Program-made: the position numbers and the translations under genes | Notes under the pieces: model-generated | Database searches by the model: none | The model's input: the letters and a program-made list of their open reading frames with translations, nothing else | What the model was told of the DNA's origin: nothing | Assembly (NCBI GenBank): GCA_017479035.1 | Contig: JAFVCR010000207.1 | Coordinates: forward strand, 1 to 8,310 | Reading direction: 5' to 3' | Source: Kiritimatiellia bacterium | GTDB lineage: Bacteria > Verrucomicrobiota > Kiritimatiellia > RFP12 > UBA1067 | DNA length: 8,310 nt | Part shown: positions 1-4,941 of the stretch, piece by piece | How the letters are laid out: each line of letters opens with the position of its first letter | How positions within the stretch are numbered: position 1 is the stretch's first letter

Positions 1-12
1 GAACGCATCCCC

Positions 13-153
13 CTACGCCTCCGCCACAGCCCCCTCTCCCTTCACAACATCCCCCGCCGCCGGGCCGAAATACTTTGGCGCGATCGCCGCTTCCTGCCCC
101 ATCGCCGCCACCGCACACGCCCCACATAAAACCAATGCAAAGATTCTTTCCAT
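13..153 (-). CDS. Small secreted peptide of unknown function, possibly a truncated gene
   Basis: This would be a 46-residue product beginning MERIFALVLCGACAVAAMGQ. The first ~20 residues form a plausible Sec signal peptide: one Arg, a hydrophobic core, then AMGQ with likely cleavage near A18-G20. Only ~26 residues would remain (EAAIAPKYFGPAAGDVVKGE...), with no domain I recognise. An in-frame start exists upstream at 219. I prefer the ATG at 153 because GGGAGAG (162-168) lies 7 nt before it, the signal peptide starts there, and an extended -10 box at 185-190 fits a short leader. The TAG stop (13-15) abuts a run of five C (9-13 on the plus strand). The frame beyond the stop stays open for the few remaining codons, so a nonsense mutation, a homopolymer frameshift or a genuinely short peptide all remain possible. 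No homolog is recognised. Start signals are good; function is unknown. Confidence 0.55.
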   Translation of the reverse strand: MERIFALVLCGACAVAAMGQEAAIAPKYFGPAAGDVVKGEGAVAEA

Positions 154-184
154 CCTTGTTCTCTCCCGCTGTTTCTTCGCCCCA

Positions 185-214
185 ATCATACCACGGATTC
201 CCGCTTTGTTGCAG
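185..214 (-). promoter_or_regulatory. Predicted extended -10 promoter of the small secreted peptide gene
   Basis: Reading the minus strand, TATGAT (190 down to 185) is preceded by TG plus one base, which makes an extended -10 box. A CTGCAA at 214-209 lies 18 nt upstream and matches 5 of 6 bases of the TTGCAA -35 boxes seen elsewhere in the window. Predicted transcription would start near 178, giving a leader of ~25 nt before the ATG at 153. The -10 and the following GGGGC block are nearly identical to those of the 599-residue protein gene. Confidence 0.45.
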
Positions 215-280
215 TCCAATATCTCCCGCGCCCATGCCTTTTTGCGACACTATAAAATGCACACTCTCCCGTGCCCTTCG

Positions 281-497
281 CGCTTTCGTGTATTTCGTGG
301 TTGATCCATTATACACACCTCCTTCTATACACACCTCTTCCGCGCTTTTCGCGTATTTCGTGTATTTCGTGGTTAAATGTATTTCGTGGTTGATCCATTA
401 TACACACCTCCTTCTATACACACCTCTTCCGCGCTTTTCGTGTATTTCGTGTATTTCGTGTATTTCGTGGTTCTTTTATATTCCGTATTTCGTGGTT
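281..497. repeat. Cluster of 9-nt units (TGTATTTCG) with recurring TATTTCGTGGTT ends
   Basis: The nonamer TGTATTTCG (minus strand CGAAATACA) occurs in runs, for example three perfect tandem copies at 441-467 and a doublet at 352-369. Runs end in TGGTT; TATTTCGTGGTT occurs five times, at 291-302, 363-374, 380-391, 461-472 and 486-497. Read on the minus strand these are AACCACGAAATA starts followed by CACGAAATA units. I know this style of CACGAA-type nonamer repeat from intergenic regions of many environmental and PVC-type genomes. Its role is not established to my knowledge. Confidence 0.85.
289..440. repeat. Two-copy direct repeat, 63 bp identical, 89-bp period
   Basis: Positions 289-351 and 378-440 are identical over 63 bp. 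Each runs from a TGTATTTCGTGGTT start through GATCC and two near-identical 16-nt blocks (TATACACACCTCCTTC and TATACACACCTCTTCC) to CGCGCTTTTCG. The 26-nt space between the copies is itself made of the 9-nt unit (T/C)GTATTTCG. The region is AT-rich relative to its surroundings and lies between the terminator of the 599-residue protein gene and the promoter of the small peptide gene. Function is unknown. Confidence 0.9.
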
Positions 498-525
498 AAA
501 CAAAAATACCGTGCCATGATATTGA

Positions 526-557
526 AAGCGGCGGCCATGCATTCATGGCCGCCGCTT
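526..557 (-). terminator. Perfect 14-bp hairpin, likely terminator of the 599-residue protein gene
   Basis: The arms 526-539 (AAGCGGCGGCCATG) and 544-557 (CATGGCCGCCGCTT) pair perfectly around the 4-nt loop 540-543. The hairpin begins 23 nt after the TAA stop at 581-583. In the minus orientation the stem ends in CTTT followed by CAATAT, a short and imperfect U-tract. On the plus strand it is followed by CGTGGC, which does not suit termination. The very stable stem at the end of a minus-strand gene supports an intrinsic terminator, though the weak U-tract leaves some doubt. Confidence 0.65.
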
Positions 558-580
558 CGTGGCATTTATTCCACCCGCTC

Positions 581-2380
581 TTACTCGTTGCTCGAGTCGT
601 CCGTAGCGGAGACGTAGCCCTTGAAGAAGCCGGTCTCGTTGCTGGGCGGCGCAACAGTAATCGTCACCGTGCTCTCCGTAGCAAGCGTCATTGTCGCCGG
701 CTTCGCCTCGGCATCGGCCACGGCAGTGAGCGACGTGCCGGAAACAATGCCGTAGTAGAGCCCCGGCACCGCATTCACCGTCACTTCGGCGTTGGAACCT
801 GCCGCCAGCGTCTGGAGGTCGTTATCGCCTTCCACTGCCGTGGCAAGTGCCGTGATTATCGCACTTTCCGCATTGTCCTTCTCATCGGTCTTCAGCGCAA
901 TCGTCACGGTGTAAGTGCCGTCGCCGTTCGACGTTTGGTTGACCACGCCGAACAGAGCCTGATACGCCGCCAGATTGGCTGCGTCCACTCCTTCGGGCAG
1001 TTTGATAGCCGCCTGCGCAGCCGCCTCGATGTCTGCCTCAGAATCAGACGCGGGCTTGACCGTGGCCGTGGTGCTGCCGCTCGAAGGATCGATCTCCGGC
1101 TGCTCGTCACCAGGTCCTGGTTCATCGCCTTTTGTTATCGTAATAGCAATCGTGCCTGCCACGGTCGGGGTGAATGTATACACCGCGATTCCGTCTTCGA
1201 TTCCGTCTTCATCCACGCTTGCCTCCAGCTCCGTGTCGTTCAACTTCACCGTTACCGTGTAGCCTTCGTTCGGCTTGAGTTTCAGCGTTGTGGTTTCACC
1301 GGCCTTGAGTTCTATGTCCCCGGGCTCCACCGGAGTTTGTCCGATTATGATTGCATCGCCAGTCGCCTCGTCAGCCTCGCCAAGAGCCTCTTCCCAGTTG
1401 TCGGACACCGTGAGGGTGAACGCCAGCAACGTGGATCCCGGCTCGGCAAACGTCCCCTCGATTGCATCGCTTGTTGCAACGATGAAGTTCTCCAGCGCGC
1501 CCTCGCCTTGGAACACTACCGACGAAATCGTCTGTGTGGAGTCACGCCCTCTCAAGGAAACAAACAAGCTGCCGGTTGCATCGTCGAGCTTCGCAAGCAT
1601 GTCCTTCCCGTTGGGATCGGCCACCGTAAACTCCTGCCCCTGCGCCGCCGGAACCGCCGTCTCCACTCCGTCAATGTAAATGCGGAACACCTGCGTCTGG
1701 CTGCCCACCACCTCGGTCTTGAACGTCTTGATCGTCAAACGATGCCACGAGCCGGACTCAACCGGCGTGTCGAGCTGGAGATCGTACACGAACGGCTTGT
1801 AGACGTCGTCCGCATTGTTGTATGCGCGCAACGCCGTCACCTTCAACCCGCCCGTCACGCTCTCGCGCGCTTTCTCGGTAAGCCCGTACCGTCCGTCGCT
1901 CTCGGGCTCTTCGTTGTAAACGTAATCGACCACGCCGCTCACATCGTCCGCCGCCAGCCACACGATGAGTTTATCCTCGTCGCCGGGCACGGGTGCCGTC
2001 TGGGATGCAGTGAACTGCACCAGCGTATCCACAAATATCGCCTCGGCTGCAGTTCCGGGAATTTCACCCGCCACAGGCTTGTTGTCGCTGGAATCGAATC
2101 CATTTACCGCCACAACGAGTTCGGACGTATCCGTCTCCACCTTCAAATACTTGTTGCCGGTCGTATAGGACGTGCGGCTGTCGTCCGGTGCCTCGCCCGT
2201 CTCGTACTCGGCCACGGTCGTGGATCCGCCGATCTCCAACCACTTCTGCGTGGTCAGCGTCGTGGTCTCGTCGGTATAGATCGAGAAATTACCCTCGAAC
2301 CCCTCCAACGGGATGTATTCGGTGGAGTATGCCGCCGCAGCAGCAAGCGCCCCCACCAGAGATATTGTCAGTTTCTTCAT
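581..2380 (-). CDS. Secreted LamG-like protein with a C-terminal domain of unknown function
   Basis: A 599-residue acidic protein starting MKKLTISLVGALAAAAA, a clear Sec signal peptide with likely cleavage near residue 17-20. The ATG at 2380 is chosen over an in-frame ATG 25 codons upstream because AAGGAG (2387-2392) lies 6 nt before it and the signal peptide begins there. Residues ~22-305 look like a LamG/concanavalin-type beta-sandwich: GFEGNFSIY near the start, SGSWHRLTIKTF (209-220), FRIYIDGVE (232-240) and GEGALENFIVAT (292-303) are typical strands. Residues ~318-418 form a beta-rich, Ig/InlB-like module (GYTVTVKLN, 373-381), followed by a Pro/Asp/Glu linker (419-436). The last ~160 residues are a separate domain containing VPGLYYGIVSG (538-548) and ending NETGFFKGYV plus a polar tail. 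It is probably exported to the periplasm or cell surface. No catalytic residues are recognisable. The gene stands alone with its own promoter and terminator. The domain calls rest on strand patterns only. Confidence 0.87.
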   Translation of the reverse strand: MKKLTISLVGALAAAAAYSTEYIPLEGFEGNFSIYTDETTTLTTQKWLEIGGSTTVAEYETGEAPDDSRTSYTTGNKYLKVETDTSELVVAVNGFDSSDNKPVAGEIPGTAAEAIFVDTLVQFTASQTAPVPGDEDKLIVWLAADDVSGVVDYVYNEEPESDGRYGLTEKARESVTGGLKVTALRAYNNADDVYKPFVYDLQLDTPVESGSWHRLTIKTFKTEVVGSQTQVFRIYIDGVETAVPAAQGQEFTVADPNGKDMLAKLDDATGSLFVSLRGRDSTQTISSVVFQGEGALENFIVATSDAIEGTFAEPGSTLLAFTLTVSDNWEEALGEADEATGDAIIIGQTPVEPGDIELKAGETTTLKLKPNEGYTVTVKLNDTELEASVDEDGIEDGIAVYTFTPTVAGTIAITITKGDEPGPGDEQPEIDPSSGSTTATVKPASDSEADIEAAAQAAIKLPEGVDAANLAAYQALFGVVNQTSNGDGTYTVTIALKTDEKDNAESAIITALATAVEGDNDLQTLAAGSNAEVTVNAVPGLYYGIVSGTSLTAVADAEAKPATMTLATESTVTITVAPPSNETGFFKGYVSATDDSSNE

Positions 2381-2454
2381 TCTGCGCTCCTTGCACCGTT
2401 GCAAACCGCTCAAGTCCGCCCCGGTCTGGAGCCGACTCTCCCGTTGTTGCCCCA

Positions 2455-2483
2455 ATTATACATCAAATCATCTCATATTGCAA
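2455..2483 (-). promoter_or_regulatory. Near-consensus sigma70-type promoter of the 599-residue protein gene
   Basis: On the minus strand TTGCAA (2483-2478) is separated by exactly 17 nt from a perfect TATAAT (2460-2455). Predicted transcription starts near 2448, giving a ~68-nt leader before the ATG at 2380. The AAGGAG ribosome binding site is at 2387-2392. The leader holds GGGGC just after the -10 and CGGGAGAG at 2436-2443, both also found at the small peptide gene. The -35 lies only 12 nt from the outer edge of the repeat cassette that starts at 2496. Confidence 0.8.
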
Positions 2484-2533
2484 GCGATAAAATTAAGTTT
2501 GCAGTGTGCAGTTTGCAGTTTGCAGTTTTTATC

Positions 2534-2567
2534 AACGCAAAGCCGCAGAGATGCAAAGACACGAGAG
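2534..2567. repeat. Nonamer-periodic stretch of CGCARAG type
   Basis: This stretch reads as degenerate 9-nt units of the form CGCAAAGC, CGCAGAGAT, GCAAAGACA and CGAGAG. The period equals that of the CACGAAATA cluster at 281-497, and the composition (CGCAGAG, CACGAGAG) belongs to the same general style of intergenic repeat. It sits just inside the left heptad array. No function can be assigned. Confidence 0.6.
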
Positions 2568-2592
2568 ATTTGTCATGCGGTGCGTCGTATGC

Positions 2593-2624
2593 CCCCTGTG
2601 GGGACGCGGGCATCTCGCCCGCGG
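2593..2624. repeat. GC-rich double-hairpin module, copy 1
   Basis: A short hairpin CCCC-TGT-GGGG (2593-2603) is followed directly by CGCGGGC (2605-2611), loop ATCTC, and GCCCGCG (2617-2623). The 28 bp at 2597-2624 match copy 2 (2678-2705) at 27 positions. The only difference is A2612 versus G2693, in the hairpin loop, so both stems are preserved. Neither side carries a long U-tract, so a simple terminator is not supported. Confidence 0.8.
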
Positions 2625-2664
2625 TCAGTAGTTTGTAGTTTGCAGTTTTTGGTAGCAATGTCCA

Positions 2665-2705
2665 CCCCACTGTGTACTGTGGGGACGCGGGCGTCTCGCC
2701 CGCGG
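2665..2705. repeat. GC-rich double-hairpin module, copy 2
   Basis: CCCCAC (2665-2670) pairs with GTGGGG (2679-2684) over an 8-nt loop. It is followed by CGCGGGC (2686-2692), loop GTCTC, and GCCCGCG (2698-2704). Copies 1 and 2 are offset by 81 nt and share the same arrangement of two consecutive hairpins. In copy 2 the first hairpin has a longer stem and loop than in copy 1, which suggests that pairing rather than exact sequence is kept there. Confidence 0.8.
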
Positions 2706-2850
2706 AGGGTTTGCCGTGTGCAGTTATGGACGCGGCGCGACAACTGCACACTGCAAACTGCACACTGCACACTGCAAACTATTTCGGGTAATCCAGAAAT
2801 CTGGGATAAGGGTGCGCAGTAGCACTCTCGCCGACGTTGCGGAAAGAAAA

Positions 2851-4125
2851 CTATTCCCGCGCGATGATCTCTTCAAGCTGCATCGTGCGCGAGCCTTTCA
2901 AAAGGATTTTCGCGCCGGGATGTATTATCTTCAGGAGTTCCGCCTTGGCGGCGGCGGCATCGGGGACGACTCTCACTCCCTCTCCTCCGGGAACGCCCCA
3001 TCCGCCTCCCACAAGTATCACCGCGTCCAACCCCAGCGCAAGCGCATGCGCAAGAACGCGGGCGTGTTCGCGCCCGGCCGCTTCGCCAAGTTCGCCCATC
3101 GTGCCGAGCACGGCGATGTTGCCGCCGAACGTATCAAGCGCAGCGATCATAGATTCCGGATTGGCGTTGTAGGTGTCGTCGATTGCAATCGCCCCATGCC
3201 ATTCTACTGGCCGCCAGCGGTGACCGGGAGGCGAGAAGCCTTCCAATGCCGCGACACACTGCTCTTCCGTGGCACCTAGAGCCATCGCACACGCCTCCGC
3301 AAGGCGCGCATTGAGGACATTGTGCCGTCCCGGCAGGTTTTCCTCCAGCGCATGTGCCAGTTTTGCGCATTCGGCATCTTCCAGCCCCGCCGCCACTACT
3401 CTTGCAGATGCCATCGCCGCAAGCGTAGCGAACTTCACGCCGTCACGATCCAGCACGGCAAAACCGTCTGCGGGGAGATTGGCCACGAGTGTTCCTTTCT
3501 CCGCCGCTGTGCCGTCCAATGTCTTGAAAAATTCAGCGTGCGCATTACCGATATTCGTTATCACACCTGCGTCAGGATGCGCCACTGAAACCAGATGCGC
3601 TATTTCGCCCGGATGGTTCGTGCCCATTTCGAGAACGCAGAATGCAGCATCGCGTGGCGTGTTCAAAATGGCCACCGGCATGCCGAGGTCGTTGTTCTGG
3701 TTTTCCGGCGTGGCGGCGGTTTTGCCGACCTGTGCAAGCATCCGCGCAAGCAGTTCCTTGGTGGTGGTTTTGCCGGCGGAGCCTGTCACGCCCACGACTT
3801 TGGCCGCAAGCGTTTTGCGGTATTCACGCGCGGCGGCGGTCAGTGCAGTTTTTGGATCCGCCACGCGGACTAGCGGGAGCTCGTTCACTGCGCACGCCAT
3901 CCCGCACGGCGGCCAGTCCATACGCACGAGCGCGGCGGCGGCACCCGCTTCAATGGCTTGCTGGACGAAGCGGTGGCCGTCCGTATTGGCACCTTTCAGC
4001 GCAACGTAGAGGCAACCCTTGCGCACGTTGCGCGAATCGAACACCACGCCATCGAAAGATTTTGCAACGGCTGCGGCGTTGGCATTGCCGTCCGTCCAGC
4101 GGCACAATTCTTCTATAGAGATCAT
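2851..4125 (-). CDS. murF: UDP-N-acetylmuramoyl-tripeptide--D-alanyl-D-alanine ligase
   Basis: A 424-residue Mur ligase. In the cytoplasm it joins D-Ala-D-Ala to the UDP-MurNAc-tripeptide using ATP, the last step before the lipid-linked stages of peptidoglycan synthesis. Domain order is canonical. The N-terminal substrate domain (~1-105) includes FDSRNVRKGCLYVALKG. The central ATPase domain has the P-loop TGSAGKTTT (114-122), NNDLG (144-148), EMG (166-168) and NIGNAH (191-196). The C-terminal domain has DDTYNANPES (316-325), typical of MurF, and LKGSR (409-413). The length is slightly short of the usual ~450. The ATG at 4125 follows the lpxA stop by 17 nt with only a weak GGCGGA 9 nt upstream, which suggests translation coupled to lpxA. 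The frame is open far upstream to 4758, but that part overlaps lpxA antiparallel in reading sense and has no MurF similarity. It is last in the operon; no clear terminator follows it. Confidence 0.96.
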   Translation of the reverse strand: MISIEELCRWTDGNANAAAVAKSFDGVVFDSRNVRKGCLYVALKGANTDGHRFVQQAIEAGAAAALVRMDWPPCGMACAVNELPLVRVADPKTALTAAAREYRKTLAAKVVGVTGSAGKTTTKELLARMLAQVGKTAATPENQNNDLGMPVAILNTPRDAAFCVLEMGTNHPGEIAHLVSVAHPDAGVITNIGNAHAEFFKTLDGTAAEKGTLVANLPADGFAVLDRDGVKFATLAAMASARVVAAGLEDAECAKLAHALEENLPGRHNVLNARLAEACAMALGATEEQCVAALEGFSPPGHRWRPVEWHGAIAIDDTYNANPESMIAALDTFGGNIAVLGTMGELGEAAGREHARVLAHALALGLDAVILVGGGWGVPGGEGVRVVPDAAAAKAELLKIIHPGAKILLKGSRTMQLEEIIARE

Positions 4126-4142
4126 GATACGCAATCCGCCAA

Positions 4143-4919
4143 TCAGCACACGCCTCTCGTGGAGGAACGGTAAAATGCCACAAGGTTCTTGATTTCGGCG
4201 AACTGTTCCACGTCGTTCTCTACGCGTTCGAGCGCCTGCGTGCGGTTCAGTCCGTCGCGGTAGAGGAAGCGATGCGCTTCTTTGAGTGCCTGCACCACTT
4301 CGCGCGAGAAGCCGCGCCGGGTAAGCCCCACCACATTGGGGCCTATCACTTTCAAAGTGCCTTCCTGCATATCGCAGAGCATGTACGGCGGCACGTCTTG
4401 GCGGATTTTCGCCGCGCCGCCCACCATCGCATGTGTGCCTACATGGCAGAACTGGTGTGCGCCCGTCATGCCGCCGATTATCGCCCAATCGTCCACGTGC
4501 GCATCGCCGGCAAGCTGAACGGAGTTGGAACAGATCACATGGTTGCCGAGTATCACGCCGTGCGCCGCATGGCAATACGCCATGAAAAGGCAATCGTCGC
4601 CAATGACGGTTTTCTCGCCGTCCTTCGTGCCTAGGTGGACGGTGGCGAATTCGCGTATCACCGTGCGCTTGCCTATTTCTACATACGACACGCTCCCCTC
4701 GATGTATTTGAGGTCTTGCGTTTTCATGCCGATGAGTGCGTAGGGGAATATCTGGCATTCATCGCCGATCGTGGTGTGGCCGTCGATTATCGCGCCTTGG
4801 CCCACATGCACGCGATTGCCAAGTTTTACGTTTGCGCCGATGTGCGCATACGGCCCGATTTCCACGTCGTCGCCGAACGTCGCTCCGTCTTCTATTATTG
4901 CTGTCTGGTGGATTTTCAT
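4143..4919 (-). CDS. lpxA: Acyl-ACP--UDP-N-acetylglucosamine O-acyltransferase (LpxA)
   Basis: 258 residues, the normal LpxA length. It catalyses the first committed step of lipid A synthesis, moving a hydroxyacyl chain from acyl carrier protein to the 3-OH of UDP-GlcNAc in the cytoplasm. The N-terminal ~190 residues are left-handed beta-helix hexapeptide repeats (AIIEDGATFGDDVEIGPYAH...). The catalytic segment is CHAAHG (116-121); H120 aligns with the general-base His125 of E. coli LpxA. Also conserved are IIGGMTGAHQFC (147-158), MVGGAAKIRQDVPPY (165-179), LTRRGFSRE (199-207) and the family ending SSTRG (252-256). The E. coli GNHATPFG region is replaced by MQEGTLKVIG, a stretch near the substrate pocket. 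The start is supported by GGAG at 4925-4928, 5 nt before the ATG. It lies 22 nt after the LptF/G gene and 17 nt before murF. The usual partners lpxD, fabZ and lpxB are not adjacent. Confidence 0.97.
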   Translation of the reverse strand: MKIHQTAIIEDGATFGDDVEIGPYAHIGANVKLGNRVHVGQGAIIDGHTTIGDECQIFPYALIGMKTQDLKYIEGSVSYVEIGKRTVIREFATVHLGTKDGEKTVIGDDCLFMAYCHAAHGVILGNHVICSNSVQLAGDAHVDDWAIIGGMTGAHQFCHVGTHAMVGGAAKIRQDVPPYMLCDMQEGTLKVIGPNVVGLTRRGFSREVVQALKEAHRFLYRDGLNRTQALERVENDVEQFAEIKNLVAFYRSSTRGVC

Positions 4920-4941
4920 TTCAACTCCGTTTAAATGCCGT

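Larger units (their letters stand above)
2496..2780. repeat. Composite repeat cassette bounded by inverted heptad arrays
   Basis: The left end (2496-2530) is AGTTT followed by GCAGTGT and GCAGTTT heptads. The right end (2742-2780), read on the other strand, also begins AGTTTGCAGTGTGCAG and continues in the same 7-nt register. The first 16 nt of the two ends are identical, so the cassette has long imperfect terminal inverted repeats. A third heptad stretch (2626-2650) repeats AGTTTGCAGTTTTT from the left end (2517-2530 equals 2637-2650). A 10-bp inverted pair, GTGTGCAGTT (2716-2725) and AACTGCACAC (2742-2751), closes the right side. Between them lie a 9-nt-period stretch and two GC-rich hairpin modules. 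No credible protein is encoded and no target-site duplication is visible. Together with short flanks it fills the 470-nt gap 2381-2850 between murF and the 599-residue protein gene. Confidence 0.8.

Noticed and set aside
307..330. Possible fragment of the 16S rRNA 3' end because of CACCTCCTTCT and a nearby GGTTGATC
   Set aside because: Only the anti-SD core matches; the spacing and flanking bases differ from a real 16S terminus, so no rRNA gene is called.
250..398. Two coupled mini-ORFs (29 and 19 codons, minus strand) in the repeat units
   Set aside because: Start signals are striking, but the products are repeat-encoded and very short with no supporting promoter, so they are reported only as a finding and not as genes.
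289..497. Possible CRISPR array
   Set aside because: Only two long copies exist, and the DNA between them is made of the same 9-nt unit rather than unique spacers. No cas genes are nearby.
75..617. Plus-strand open frame through the nonamer repeats
   Set aside because: Its product is mostly translated repeat (CISCISCISW, FVYFVV). It overlaps the small peptide gene and the terminator, and has no start signals.
545..2638. A 697-codon open frame on the plus strand opposite the 599-residue protein gene
   Set aside because: It is antisense to a gene with signal peptide, ribosome binding site, promoter and terminator. Its product is rich in Arg and His with no domain pattern, typical of a GC-rich shadow frame, and it runs into repeat DNA.
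2480..2800. Target-site duplication flanking the inverted-repeat cassette
   Set aside because: The bases outside 2496 and 2780 (ATTA and ATTT sides) do not form a convincing direct repeat, so mobility by transposition is not claimed as a feature.
2473..2822. Open frames on both strands through the heptad and hairpin cassette
   Set aside because: Their products (CSLQF, GTRASRP, GRDARVP strings) are translations of the repeats themselves and are a familiar kind of database artefact.
2781..2850. Terminator after murF
   Set aside because: Only a weak, imperfect pairing near ATCCCAGA/TCTGGAT is present and no U-tract follows it on the minus strand.
4126..4758. Upstream in-frame extension of murF (635 codons in total)
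   Set aside because: It overlaps nearly all of lpxA, shows no Mur ligase similarity, and the MurF family start aligns with the ATG at 4125.
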